Shown here one piece after another: positions 46,365 to 55,490 of a DNA stretch of 64,000 bases; positions within the stretch are counted from its first letter, which is position 1, and the number at the start of each line of letters is the position of its first letter. This stretch comes from Geomonas propionica (lineage in GTDB: Bacteria > Desulfobacterota > Desulfuromonadia > Geobacterales > Geobacteraceae): contig NZ_JAEMHK010000009.1 of the NCBI RefSeq assembly GCF_016458235.1, positions 154,236 through 218,235 of the forward strand, written 5' to 3'. The notes below the pieces were generated by a model that worked only from the letters and a program-made list of their open reading frames with translations, had not been told where the DNA came from and searched no databases. Position numbers and translations under genes: made by a program.

Positions 46365-47483
46365 TCACTGCACCGCAGCGAGAACTGCGTCCATGGCCCC
46401 TTGGTCGATCCTGTGTCCCGTATCGCAGATGACGTAGCGGTAATCGAAGCCGCGGCTGAAGCTGAGCCAGGCGAAGCAGTCCAATATGTAGTTCTTCGGG
46501 AAGATCTCCACCACCCGACACGGTGCCTCGCACCAGGCAAGGTTGCTGAGGCCGGCGCCGTGGCTGCCAACCACGACCTCCGCCTCGTGAAAGGCGCGGA
46601 TCTGTTCCGCGAAGGAGAGCTCCTCGCAGTGGAGCACGCTAAAGCCGATCTCCCGCAGCCTCTCTTCCATTTCGGCCTCGCCGGCAAGACGGCGCCTGCT
46701 TTTCTGCCTCGAAATATAGATTCTGGTTCCGTGCCGGCGTCGCTGCTCCGCTGATCCCTGCGGCACCACCTTGGCCTTCACCTCCGACCTCAAGAGCTCC
46801 AGCACCTGCGGCGGCGTAAATTCCGGCTGGTTGTGATACTGCGGCACCACGAGCCTTTCCACGCGGATCGGGCTGGAGGTGAAGAGAAAGTCGCGCCGCG
46901 CCTCAGGGCCGAGCGCCGTGGTCAGCCCGTCCAGTACGTAACGCGGCGGGTTGTCCGGCAGTACGATCTTGACGCCGGGGAAGGTGGCGACGGCGAGTAG
47001 GATGTTGGGGAGTACCTCGAGAAGCCAGTGAAAGTAGGTGGCGGGATGGCACACCACCACGGGCTCCGGTATCAGCAGCTTCCTTGCCGGCAGCAGCGGC
47101 TCGTGCAGCACGTCTCCCCAGCCCATGATGCGGCGCAGGGAGCCCACGCTCTCTTCGATGATCCGGTTTCCGATCCAGGCCATCCCGGAATGGGGCGAGA
47201 CGGTGGCGTCGCGCAGCAGGTAGAGGTTTCTTTTGCCGAATACGGCTTCGGTTCTGATGAAAGGGGGGAGCTTGGCGGCGACCTCGTGTCTCACGATGCG
47301 GGCATCGGCCACCGGGACGATATCCAAGATGTGCGCGTTGATGTCGGCGTAGGATGACGCCTTTTCCAGGGACTCGATGCACGACTTGGGCATCTTCCCC
47401 GCGATGGGGCCGAGCAGGTCGGTCGAGATGAAACGAAGCAGTTGTTTGCGCCGCTTGGCGGCGGACTCGCTTAAAACCGTCAT
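46365..47483 (-). CDS. Glycosyltransferase family 61 (DUF563) protein
   Basis: 372 aa beginning MTVLSESAAKRRKQLLRF at 47483. GT61 motifs include PATYFHWLLEVLPNILLA in the middle, then RIYISRQKSRRR, and the C-terminal VVVGSHGAGLSNLAWC with VVEIFPKNYI. GT61 enzymes transfer xylose, GlcNAc or related sugars; bacterial members often act in polysaccharide synthesis. No signal peptide. It is isolated from other sugar genes, so the substrate cannot be inferred. Confidence 0.88.
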   Translation of the reverse strand: MTVLSESAAKRRKQLLRFISTDLLGPIAGKMPKSCIESLEKASSYADINAHILDIVPVADARIVRHEVAAKLPPFIRTEAVFGKRNLYLLRDATVSPHSGMAWIGNRIIEESVGSLRRIMGWGDVLHEPLLPARKLLIPEPVVVCHPATYFHWLLEVLPNILLAVATFPGVKIVLPDNPPRYVLDGLTTALGPEARRDFLFTSSPIRVERLVVPQYHNQPEFTPPQVLELLRSEVKAKVVPQGSAEQRRRHGTRIYISRQKSRRRLAGEAEMEERLREIGFSVLHCEELSFAEQIRAFHEAEVVVGSHGAGLSNLAWCEAPCRVVEIFPKNYILDCFAWLSFSRGFDYRYVICDTGHRIDQGAMDAVLAAVQ

Positions 47484-47608
47484 GCGCGCGATCCTAGCAC
47501 AGGAGCCGCGTTCTTTCCAGCCGATCCGGACCCCGGCTGGTGAACTTCAGCCGGGGGAGGGCGCTTCTGGGCATACGGTGCGGTGGCAGCCGGTGCTCGC
47601 CGATCCCG

Positions 47609-47839
47609 CTAGTACTCTCTTTGGGGCTCCCCGTAGCAGCATTCCGGGTTCTGCCTGATGTGCACGAAGTGGGCGACGTGCTTGTCACCCGCCGCGCGCG
47701 GACGCACCGGCTTGCCGCACTTGTCGCACTCGAAGAGAAGGTCGTGCCGGTGTTGTGGCTCCGCCCCGTCCCTGACTGCCAGGGCTTTGTCGACGGTGAT
47801 GATGTGGCCGTAAAACTTGCATTGTAACGCGAGACCCAT
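47609..47839 (-). CDS. Small Cys/His-containing protein, possibly zinc-binding
   Basis: 76 aa from the ATG at 47839 with AGGAG upstream. CDKCGKPV plus ECCYGEP and several His residues (HVAHFVHI) suggest a small zinc ribbon. I do not recognise the family. It stands alone between two unrelated genes. Confidence 0.65.
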   Translation of the reverse strand: MGLALQCKFYGHIITVDKALAVRDGAEPQHRHDLLFECDKCGKPVRPRAAGDKHVAHFVHIRQNPECCYGEPQREY

Positions 47840-48260
47840 TGTCCTGCTCCTTTGCGGAATTGTTCGGTAACGTACCTGCGGAGGGCGCTGATGGCAGCCC
47901 GCACCTCAACAAGCTAGAACAATGTATTATTTCTCTTGATTTTTGTCAATCCCCGTGAGCACGGAACCCTGCAGCGAGGAAAGGGGGTGATCGTTGCAAA
48001 GCGGCACCCGGAAGTACGACCCCTGTAAACGGTGTTTAGCGCCCGGAAGCGGCACACCCACGCACGCCTTTGCCGGAAAAGGTGATGACGCTGCACCGTT
48101 TAGGGTTGTAATAACAGGGGGTTCTGTTGTATTAAAACTTTTTCGCCCCCGCTTCCTTCACTGCGGTCAACCGGGGGGCTGGTAGAGCCATAGCCCGTGA
48201 GTTGGCCTGCACCTGCGAACCAGGCGTCGGCGGATCATTTCATTGCAGGAGGAGACGTAC
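47840..48260 (+). other. Intergenic region upstream of the barrel gene at 48261
   Basis: 421 bp with no supported gene. An A+T-rich segment (TTGTATTAAAACTTTTT near 48125-48145) may be part of a promoter, and GGAGGAG at 48248-48254 is the ribosome site for the next gene. I found no riboswitch signature. Confidence 0.4.
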
Positions 48261-49094
48261 ATGAAGAAGATGGTATTGGCAGTACTGGGCGGGATACTCA
48301 TGACCACGGCCACCGCGCATGCGGAGCACAAACTGCTGGTGACGGACGTTCTCGACAAGAAGCAGGTTGAGGCGCAGGCCCTGTTCGAGTATTCCCACAT
48401 CAAAGGTGACATCACTGATTTGGGGGATCACGGGAAGGGGACCATCAACGCCGCCGAGTCGCTCTATTCGGTCGGTGTCGGCCTCGGCCACGGCCTGGAA
48501 GTGTCCGCCTCGCTTCCGTACATTTTCAGCGAGCGTGAGAAAGAAGTGATAGACGGAGTCGGTGCGGCACAGGCCAAGACTGACGGCTTCGGCGACCTTG
48601 CGCTCCAGGCGAAATACCGCCTGGTGGGCGGCGAGGAAGCACCCTATACCGTGGTGGCGGGCCTCGGCCTCAAATTCGACACCGCCGGGGACAGCCAGGC
48701 GGGCACCGGCACCACCGACGTGAGCCCCTTCATCGCGGCGAGCGCGAACCTCGGGCATCACAACACCCCCTACGCCATCTACCGCGCCACCATCAGAAAC
48801 CACGACGAGTCCGATACCCACACCATCTCGCTGGGTTTCGAGAAGGAGCTGAACCATACGGTGACCATTGACGCCAAGGTGGACGCGAACTTCAACACCG
48901 CTACCCGCGACTACACCGCCTACGAGGACTTCACCTTCGAAGTGGCGAGCTACCTGCAGATGGCCCACAACTTCTACCTGTTGCCGAGTGTCGCCTACGT
49001 GGTCGCCACCGATTCCAGGAGCAAGGACGGCGAGTTCCGCGCCGGTTCCGCCGACGGCTTCCGTGCCGGTTTCTCCCTGTACTACCTGTTCTAA
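48261..49094 (+). CDS. Outer-membrane beta-barrel (transporter-like, MetA/phenol-degradation type)
   Basis: 277 aa from ATG 48261 after GGAGGAG. Signal peptide MKKMVLAVLGGILMTTATAHA. The body is a run of amphipathic strands (YSVGVGLGHGLEVSASLPYIF, DLALQAKYRLV, AGLGLKFDTAG) ending FRAGFSLYYLF with a terminal Phe. This matches the small-barrel family often annotated as transporter or MetA-pathway-of-phenol-degradation protein. Ligand unknown. No partner gene is coupled to it. Confidence 0.8.
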   Translation: MKKMVLAVLGGILMTTATAHAEHKLLVTDVLDKKQVEAQALFEYSHIKGDITDLGDHGKGTINAAESLYSVGVGLGHGLEVSASLPYIFSEREKEVIDGVGAAQAKTDGFGDLALQAKYRLVGGEEAPYTVVAGLGLKFDTAGDSQAGTGTTDVSPFIAASANLGHHNTPYAIYRATIRNHDESDTHTISLGFEKELNHTVTIDAKVDANFNTATRDYTAYEDFTFEVASYLQMAHNFYLLPSVAYVVATDSRSKDGEFRAGSADGFRAGFSLYYLF

Positions 49095-49329
49095 AGTCCG
49101 TCAAGCACCGCCCGCCTCCATTCGGAAGCGGGCGGTGTACCATCGTGGTCTTCCCCCTCCCTTATCGTCCTCCAAAGCCCCGGTTGTGCATCCCGAGCCG
49201 GTCCCCGCGGCGTCCCGTCCCCTAGGGGTAACCCCGAGCATTTGTAAAATTAAATTGATAACGCTTAAATCCGCTGGTATGCTGCGACCGCCTTACCGGG
49301 TATTTCCGCGTCCGTACCGAGGAGGAACC

Positions 49330-50547
49330 TTGTCCGCTGTCATCTCCCTGACCTGCCCCGTTTGCCACTTCTCCAAGCAGGTCGAGGTCGCCGTCGTGCC
49401 GCAACCGGGTACCACGGTCACCTGTCCCGTCTGCAAGTCCTTGTTCCCTTTCCAATCCGAAGAGCCGGTTGCCCTGCCCGGCAGTGATGGCGTGCCCCCT
49501 GCCGCCGCGGCTGGCGCTAGTCCATCGCAGGCCGCACCGCCGCCCGCGCGCAGCGCGCGCCGCACCGCCCGCTTCGAGTTCACCGGCAATGCCAGGGAGT
49601 ACTTCGGCATATGGATCGTCAATACCCTCCTGCGCATCGTTACCCTGGGCTTTTATTCCCCCTGGGCCAAGATCCGCAAACGGCGCTACTTCTACGGCAA
49701 TACCCTGCTGGACGGCGTCCCCTTCGATTTCCTCGGTGATCCCTGGGCGATCCTGAAGGGATGGCTTCTGGCCGGCCTGTTCTTCACCCTCTATTCCTTT
49801 GCCTCGCGCGTCAGTCCCTTGGTCTCCGCGCTGCTCATGCTGTTCTTCATGGGGGTCTTCCCCTGGGTGGTGGTCCGGTCCCGCATCTTCAACCTGAGGA
49901 ACACCTCGCACCGCAACATACGTTTCGGCTTCAATCCCGACTACCGCGAGGCCTACCGGGTCTTCCTCTGGTGGCAGTTGCTCCTCCCGGTGACCATGGG
50001 GGTGCTGGTCCCGTACATCTATTACCGTCAGCGGCGCTTCCTGGTTGAGAACAGCCGCTTCGGCACCACTCCCTTTCGCTTTCACGCCACCCCGGGGCAA
50101 TACTTCCGCATCTTCCTCCCCCTGGTGATCCTGTCCCCCGTGGCCTTGGTGGCGGTCGTCGCTGCCATCATGCTCAAGCCGAGCGCGATCACCATGGCGC
50201 TGCCGGTGGTACTCTTCTTCGTCATCTATATCTGCGCCGCCCTCTATGTCCGGACTGCCCTCACCAACCTGACCTGGAGTTCCACGAGCCTGGGGGATCA
50301 CCGGTTCACCTCGACGCTCAGGGTGCGCGATCTGCTCTGGATCTATTTCTCCAACGCCGTCGCGGTAACCTGCAGCCTGGGGCTGCTGGCGCCCTGGGCC
50401 GCCGTGCGCCTGCTGCGCTATCGCCTGGAGCGCCTGACCGCTGCGGGGGCGGGGGGCTTCGACGCCATTCTCGCCTCGCAGGAGACGCAGGTCGGCGCCG
50501 CGCCCGAGGAACTGGGGGATATGCTTGGGTTCGACCTGGGGCTATGA
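49330..50547 (+). CDS. DUF898 (YjgN-like) membrane protein with N-terminal zinc ribbon
   Basis: 405 aa from TTG 49330, supported by GGAGGAACC directly upstream; earlier frame has no features. Two CPVC motifs (residues about 8-11 and 33-36) form an N-terminal MJ0042-like zinc ribbon. Then come RFEFTGNAREYFGIWIVNTLLR and WAKIRKRRYFYGNT, the DUF898 hallmark, and several membrane helices. It overlaps the M48 protease gene by 4 bp (ATGA). DUF898 proteins often neighbour M48 peptidases, as here, suggesting a joint role in membrane-protein quality control; the role is not established to my knowledge. Confidence 0.88.
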   Translation: MSAVISLTCPVCHFSKQVEVAVVPQPGTTVTCPVCKSLFPFQSEEPVALPGSDGVPPAAAAGASPSQAAPPPARSARRTARFEFTGNAREYFGIWIVNTLLRIVTLGFYSPWAKIRKRRYFYGNTLLDGVPFDFLGDPWAILKGWLLAGLFFTLYSFASRVSPLVSALLMLFFMGVFPWVVVRSRIFNLRNTSHRNIRFGFNPDYREAYRVFLWWQLLLPVTMGVLVPYIYYRQRRFLVENSRFGTTPFRFHATPGQYFRIFLPLVILSPVALVAVVAAIMLKPSAITMALPVVLFFVIYICAALYVRTALTNLTWSSTSLGDHRFTSTLRVRDLLWIYFSNAVAVTCSLGLLAPWAAVRLLRYRLERLTAAGAGGFDAILASQETQVGAAPEELGDMLGFDLGL

Positions 50548-51575
50548 GCGCTTCCTGCACTGCGACATGGTACGACGGCCGCACCTCGCGGGGACGCGAG
50601 GTGACGCTACGCGTGGTAGATGGATCCCTCGCGGTTTCCTGCGACGGGATGGAGTCCCTTTACCCGCTGGCTGAGGTCGGCGTCGACCCGCCCCTGGGCA
50701 GGATGAGGCGCAGGCTGCACTTTCCCGACGGCGCCAGCGCCGAGACCGACGCGCACGGGCTGGTCGAGGAACTGCTGAGTAAGCAGGGGAGGGGGCGGGC
50801 GCTACTGGGCGTACACCGCTGGGAGAAGAGCCTGGGGCGGGCCTTGGTCGCGCTGGCGCTACTGCTTTGCATCGTCTTCGCCTTCCTGCGTTACCTGGTT
50901 CCCGTTCTGGCGCTCAAGGCCGCCTCCATCCTCCCTCCCCGGACCGAGGAGCTGATCGGCCGGGAGACCCTGCAGGTCCTGGACCGGGTCATCATGCGGC
51001 CGAGCGCGCTGTCCCGGCAACGCAGGGAGGAAGTGACCCGCCGCTTCGGCACCATGATCGCGGGGGACCCGCAGCGTCTGCACTGGCGCCTGGAGTTCCG
51101 CTCCTCCAAGGAGATCGGGGCCAACGCCTTCGCGCTTCCCTCCGGGATCGTCATCGTCACCGACCGGATGGTGGAACTGGCCGAGAGCGATGACGAGCTG
51201 GCTGGCGTGCTGGCGCACGAGATCGGCCACCTGGAGCGCCGGCACGCGCTGCGCCATCTGCTGCAGAACTCGGTGACCGTGCTCGTGGTCGCCACCCTGA
51301 CCGGGGACATCGTATCGGCCGGCTCGCTTGCCGCCACGGTCCCCACGGCTCTCATAGACGCCAAGTACTCACGCGACTTCGAGTGGGAGGCCGATGCTGC
51401 CGCCGTCCGCTACCTGAAACGGCAGGGGATCCCGGTGCGGCGCTATGCCGAGCTTTTGGCGCGGCTCGAGGCGGATCATTACCAGGACCGCAAGGACGCT
51501 CCCCGCCTGGGGGAGCTGTTCGACGACCACCCCGCCATGCTGGAGAGGGTGCAAAGGGTGCTGGCCGCCCAGTAG
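50544..51575 (+). CDS. M48-family membrane metalloprotease
   Basis: 343 aa starting in the stop codon of the DUF898 gene (ATGA). A membrane helix at about 98-122 precedes the catalytic domain: NAFALPSGIVIVTDRMV, the zinc motif VLAHEIGHLERRH and downstream FEWEADAAAVRYL (third zinc ligand Glu). This is the layout of BepA/YcaL/HtpX-like M48 peptidases. The N-terminal 90 residues are a small beta-rich cytoplasmic domain seen in DUF898-linked M48 proteins. Probable role: envelope protein quality control. Confidence 0.92.
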   Translation: MSASCTATWYDGRTSRGREVTLRVVDGSLAVSCDGMESLYPLAEVGVDPPLGRMRRRLHFPDGASAETDAHGLVEELLSKQGRGRALLGVHRWEKSLGRALVALALLLCIVFAFLRYLVPVLALKAASILPPRTEELIGRETLQVLDRVIMRPSALSRQRREEVTRRFGTMIAGDPQRLHWRLEFRSSKEIGANAFALPSGIVIVTDRMVELAESDDELAGVLAHEIGHLERRHALRHLLQNSVTVLVVATLTGDIVSAGSLAATVPTALIDAKYSRDFEWEADAAAVRYLKRQGIPVRRYAELLARLEADHYQDRKDAPRLGELFDDHPAMLERVQRVLAAQ

Positions 51576-51626
51576 GAAAACCGGGTGACTCCGGACTAAC
51601 AAGCGTTGCAACAGAAGGAGGGACCT

Positions 51627-52664
51627 ATGAAGGGATTGCGCATCGGCATGCTGGTGCTGGCGGTATGGCTGGGGCTGGCGGGAGTTTCTTTTGCCAAGCA
51701 GGTCTTCTTTCGGGACGGCAGCGTCCTCGAGTGCGAATCCTTCTGGAAACGCAACGGCGTGATCGTGGTCAAGGTGAACCGCGATGTGCTCCTTGAGTTC
51801 GCCCCGGGCGAGATCAACCTCAAGAAGAGTATGGAACGGGCCAAACGCAAAGCCCCCCGCGCTGCCCTGCACAACAAACCGGCCGTCGCCAAGGCGCCCG
51901 CCGCGGTGCCGAGCGCGGCGCCTGCCCCGGCAGTGCAGATCGTGAAGCAGGCGCAGGGGACAGCGCCGGCACCGGCCGCTGCCGTGGCCCGCACCGCAGC
52001 AACGCCGGCTCCCCCGGGTCCGCCGGCCCGCGTCGTTGCACCGGCGCCGGCCGCGCCGCCCGCCCCCGCACCGGAGGCCGCCGCGCCCACAGCTGCCCCC
52101 CTGACACGGGAAGGGGTCGAGCGCCGCAGCAAAGAGAACGTGGAGATGATGGCGCAGGCGATTAAAAAGGGTGATCCCGAGCTGATGAAGAAGGCCGTGG
52201 AAGCGCAGAAGAGCCTGGCGCAGCAGCAAAAGAAGGGAGGGGGTGGCGCCGCGGCGCCGGCTAAGGGACCCGGGCATGAACCCCCCTGGTTCAAGTACTT
52301 CCTGATGCTGGTGGTGAGCGGCCTGATCGTCATGGTCGCACTGTGGGTCGTCTTCCGCAAGGCGGGCCAGTCGGGCGTGAAAAGCATCATCCCCATCTAC
52401 AACTGCTACGTGCTGATGCAGATCTCGGGCAAGCCGGGTTGGTGGTGCCTGCTGCTCTTCATCCCGGTGGTCGGCGTGGCCATCTACCTGCTGGCGATGC
52501 TCGCTTTGGCGGAGAAGTTCCAGAGAAGTCCGGTCTTCGGGGTCGGTCTCGTGTTTCTCCCCATGATCTTCTTCCCGCTACTTGCCTTCGGTGGCTCCCG
52601 CTACGGCGAGGTCCGGGAGGAAGTGCTTGACTTCACCTTCTCCGAGGAGCCCCCGCAGGTATAA
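51627..52664 (+). CDS. Membrane protein with Ala/Pro-rich linker and C-terminal DUF5684-like domain
   Basis: 345 aa from ATG 51627 (AAGGAGGG upstream). Signal peptide MKGLRIGMLVLAVWLGLAGVSFA, then a small domain with VFFRDGSVLECESFWKRNGVIVV, a long Ala/Pro linker (about 75-165), a helical segment, and a membrane domain (about 220-330) with KSIIPIYNCYVLMQISGKPG and FGGSRY typical of DUF5684. Function unknown. It lies 50 bp after the protease gene and is probably co-transcribed. Confidence 0.8.
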   Translation: MKGLRIGMLVLAVWLGLAGVSFAKQVFFRDGSVLECESFWKRNGVIVVKVNRDVLLEFAPGEINLKKSMERAKRKAPRAALHNKPAVAKAPAAVPSAAPAPAVQIVKQAQGTAPAPAAAVARTAATPAPPGPPARVVAPAPAAPPAPAPEAAAPTAAPLTREGVERRSKENVEMMAQAIKKGDPELMKKAVEAQKSLAQQQKKGGGGAAAPAKGPGHEPPWFKYFLMLVVSGLIVMVALWVVFRKAGQSGVKSIIPIYNCYVLMQISGKPGWWCLLLFIPVVGVAIYLLAMLALAEKFQRSPVFGVGLVFLPMIFFPLLAFGGSRYGEVREEVLDFTFSEEPPQV

Positions 52665-52684
52665 ACGGTGCCGGGGCGAGAGCG

Positions 52685-53593
52685 TCAAGGCAACAGGCGC
52701 GTCAGCCAATAGATGGCGGGGAGGGTCCCGAAGGAGAGGATAATGCCGATGCCGATCATGGCCACGGCGAGGTCCGCCTCCATCCCCGCGGCGACGGCGA
52801 GGGCCCCGGCGGTCACCATGGGAGGCATGGCCGCCTCCAGGATGGCGACATCGGCCACGAGGCCGGAGAGCCCCGCCACGCGGCAGATAAGAAGTGCCGT
52901 CAGCGGCGCCACCAGGAGCTTTACCGCCAAGCCCAGGGCCAGCGGCCCCAGCACCCTGCGCGGCAGCCGCAGCCGCATCTGCATGCCGATCGCCGTCATC
53001 ACCACCGGCACCAGGGTGAGGGAGATGTTCTGCAGCGCCTGGGCGAGTTTCTGCGGGTAAGGCCAGGAGCGGGCGCAAAGGGCGACCAGGAGGGCGATGG
53101 TAGGCGGGAAGAAGAACATCTTACGCACCATCGCGGCGAGGTTCACCTCACCGTCCTTGCCGTATATGGCGAGGATGAGGGAGCCGTAGCTCACCATGAT
53201 CAGCATCGTCCCCATCTGATCGTAGATGATCAGGTAGGGGAGGCCCGCCGCGCCGAAGAAGGCCTGGATCATGGGGACGCCCAGGAACGAGGTGTTCCCC
53301 AGTGGCACCACCAGAAGCAGCACCCCGAGCGTGGCGCGGTCCCAGCGCCAAAACCGCGCCGCGGCGATTACCGATGCGACGGAGAGGAGCAGCATCCCCC
53401 AGGGGACGATCGCGTCGGCCAGGATCTCCCGGGACAACACGATCTGCGGCACCTTGAGGAGTATCAAGGCCGGCAACGACACGTAGAGGGCGAACATGTT
53501 GAGGGTCTGCGCCGAGTCCTTGGGGAAGGCCTCGAGGCGGCGAAAGAGCATCCCCAGAAGTACGAACACCCCGATCAAGACGAAATTTTCCAT
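52685..53593 (-). CDS. AEC (auxin efflux carrier)-family transporter
   Basis: 302 aa from the ATG at 53593 (MENFVLIGVFVLLGMLF); the frame is open 14 codons further, but those residues are polar and unlike the family. About ten membrane helices and AEC-type sequence (NMFALYVSLPALIL, LLLVVPLGNTSFLGVPM, ALVALCARSWPYPQKL, EAAMPPMVTAGALA). Members export small organic anions or related compounds. It is convergent with the DUF5684 gene and has no obvious partner. Confidence 0.88.
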   Translation of the reverse strand: MENFVLIGVFVLLGMLFRRLEAFPKDSAQTLNMFALYVSLPALILLKVPQIVLSREILADAIVPWGMLLLSVASVIAAARFWRWDRATLGVLLLVVPLGNTSFLGVPMIQAFFGAAGLPYLIIYDQMGTMLIMVSYGSLILAIYGKDGEVNLAAMVRKMFFFPPTIALLVALCARSWPYPQKLAQALQNISLTLVPVVMTAIGMQMRLRLPRRVLGPLALGLAVKLLVAPLTALLICRVAGLSGLVADVAILEAAMPPMVTAGALAVAAGMEADLAVAMIGIGIILSFGTLPAIYWLTRLLP

Positions 53594-53837
53594 TACTGCC
53601 AGTTTCTCCTGCCTAAGTGGCGCCGAGCGGGCCATGCCCGTCCTGCGCCGTCTGCCACGCCTATCCTATGACCCAGCCGATTGCCAAGCCTTTGCTGTAA
53701 CACAGCCTTAACGCCGCCACAAGGAAAAGAACGTGATAAGCCGTGGCAGCCCGATGCCGCCGGGGAGTATACTCAGGTGAAGAGGGCATCATGACGGAGA
53801 AGGGGGGACCAAAACCGCAAAAGAGGAGGACCCGAAT

Positions 53838-54476
53838 ATGAGAGTGACAAAGATAGGCATCGTCGGATCGGGCAACATAGGTGGGAACTTGGGGGTCATG
53901 TTGGGCAAGGCAGGCTACGAGGTGTGCTTCAGTTCGCGGCACCCGGAAAACCTGCAGGATTTGGTGGCGGCCGCCGGGCCCGGGGCCCGTGCCGGGAGCG
54001 TAGCCGAAGCGATCGCCTTCGGTGACGTGGTACTGCTTTCCATACCGCTCAAGGCCTACCGGGAACTAGACAGCGAAACCAAGCAGGCCTTGCAAGGCAA
54101 AATCGTCATCGACACCTCCAACCCGTACCCCGAGCGGGACGGGGCGATGGCGGTGGAGGCGCGGCAGGATCCGGGAGGGATGGGGAGCGTGGTGGCACGT
54201 CTGCTTCCTGGAGCGAGGATCGTGCGGGCCTTCAACTCGGTCTATTTCGAGGACCTCAAGAAGACGGTGAACAAGAGAGGCGACACGATCGGCATTCCCA
54301 TCGCCGCTGACGATCAGGAAGCGGTGCAGGTCGCGGTCGAACTGGCCCAAAGCGTCGGGCTGGACCCGGTCGTGGTAGGCGGGCTTACCACCTCCAGGCT
54401 CTTCGACGTCGGTACGTCGGTGTACGCGACCAGCGCCTCCGCATCGGAAATAAAAGCGAAGTTGAGAATAGAATAG
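53838..54476 (+). CDS. NADPH-dependent F420 reductase-like / NADP-binding oxidoreductase
   Basis: 212 aa, GAGGAGG upstream of ATG 53838. The N-terminal Rossmann fold is KIGIVGSGNIGGNLG, followed by EVCFSSRHPEN, VVLLSIPLKAY, VIDTSNPYPERDG and VRAFNSVYFE, which match the F420-dependent NADP reductase / NAD-binding domain family (PF03807). True F420 use is unlikely to be decided from sequence; many bacterial members are general dinucleotide reductases. Followed by its own terminator. Confidence 0.85.
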   Translation: MRVTKIGIVGSGNIGGNLGVMLGKAGYEVCFSSRHPENLQDLVAAAGPGARAGSVAEAIAFGDVVLLSIPLKAYRELDSETKQALQGKIVIDTSNPYPERDGAMAVEARQDPGGMGSVVARLLPGARIVRAFNSVYFEDLKKTVNKRGDTIGIPIAADDQEAVQVAVELAQSVGLDPVVVGGLTTSRLFDVGTSVYATSASASEIKAKLRIE

Positions 54477-54489
54477 ATCCCCCAATCAG

Positions 54490-54537
54490 GAGCGGGGGAA
54501 GGCGTAGTTACTGCTACCGGCGCCTCCCCCGCTCTTT
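54490..54537 (+). terminator. Rho-independent terminator after the NADP-binding oxidoreductase gene
   Basis: GAGCGGGGGAAGGCG (54490-54504) pairs with CGCCTCCCCCGCTC (54521-54534; one bulge), then TTT. Confidence 0.8.
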
Positions 54538-54638
54538 CCGCCCCTGCCCCTGGCCCAAAGCTCCCACATTTTCCCGCTTGACCGGCACCGAGTTGTCGGT
54601 AGTATTGGAAAAATCCAATAAAGCGAGAGGGGGAAAGC

Positions 54639-55292
54639 ATGAGCGTCTCAGATAAATTCGAAATGAACCATGAGGAGATGGATGCACCGACATTTATCCT
54701 TTGGCTTGATGACGCTGCGACTTTGCAGGATGCGCATCCGAAGATAAGCACTCAAAAGGACCCGTGGGCTCCGGGATCGATTCAGTTCAGGGCGCACAAG
54801 GAGGTGATCTCAAAGGAGTGGGAGAGGGCCTCCGTCCTCAATGTGCCCAGTACCAGGGAATTGGAGGCAGCGATCGCGGCTGCGCTGGAGGATGTTAACA
54901 TCAACGCCAACTACCTTGTACTGAGGGCAAGGCAAGACAAAGATGAAGCCTGGCTGCACAACAACGGTTATCAGCCCAAGGGAAAGGCGAAGAGGGTGTA
55001 TGACAGGCCTGTCTCGGCCGCAGCCTTGGTTGCCAAAGCCAAGAATGGACCCGAGATTGGCGAAGTCACCCTTACTTGGGATAAAGACGCGGCGGCCGGT
55101 TCATACCAGTTGCAGGTTTGCAAAGGGCATCCGCAGGGGGATGAGTCGTATGCCGATTATGGCTTTCTGAAGAAGGTCCGGATCGTCATCGGCAATCTGG
55201 AAAGGGCATCGTGGTACCACTTCAGAGTCAGGAGCATCGGCCACAACCAAAATGGCCCCTGGAGTGAACCCGTCGGAATCATCGTGACATAA
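54639..55292 (+). CDS. Fibronectin type III domain protein of unknown function
   Basis: 217 aa from ATG 54639 (GAGAGGGGGAAAGC upstream). The first 130 residues have no recognised domain. Residues about 135-217 form an Fn3-like sandwich (GEVTLTWDKDAAAGSYQLQV, NLERASWYHFRVRSIGHNQNGPWSEPV). No signal peptide is visible, so it may be cytoplasmic. The composition is less GC-rich than its left neighbours. It is the last ordinary gene before the minisatellite and mobile region. Confidence 0.8.
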   Translation: MSVSDKFEMNHEEMDAPTFILWLDDAATLQDAHPKISTQKDPWAPGSIQFRAHKEVISKEWERASVLNVPSTRELEAAIAAALEDVNINANYLVLRARQDKDEAWLHNNGYQPKGKAKRVYDRPVSAAALVAKAKNGPEIGEVTLTWDKDAAAGSYQLQVCKGHPQGDESYADYGFLKKVRIVIGNLERASWYHFRVRSIGHNQNGPWSEPVGIIVT

Positions 55293-55490
55293 GCAGGAGA
55301 CGTTGAACAAAAAGCGCCGGTCCCTCACAGCCGTGGGGGACCGGTTCCCGCCATCCACCTTCCTCGCCATCCATCCGCTGTACAACAAGCAAAAGCACAA
55401 CCTGTAGTTACCGCCTCAGCACCGCTTGAGACTATGCTCCTCTCGGTCACTCGCCTATGCTTTTTCTGGAAAAGCTTCCATCGCTCGGCG
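55293..55490. other. Short non-coding stretch with terminator-like hairpin
   Basis: GGTCCCTCAC-AGCC-GTGGGGGACC around 55318-55342 is a stem-loop past the Fn3 gene. The rest leads into a partial first unit of the minisatellite (55471-55490). No gene. Confidence 0.5.

Noticed and set aside
48868..49330. Upstream extension of the DUF898 gene over the barrel gene at 48261.
   Set aside because: The extra residues are an out-of-frame reading of the barrel gene; TTG 49330 has a good ribosome site and begins the zinc ribbon.
53790..53840. A 16-codon leader frame overlapping the start of the NADP-binding oxidoreductase gene.
   Set aside because: Too short to support; no attenuator-like codons or hairpins go with it.
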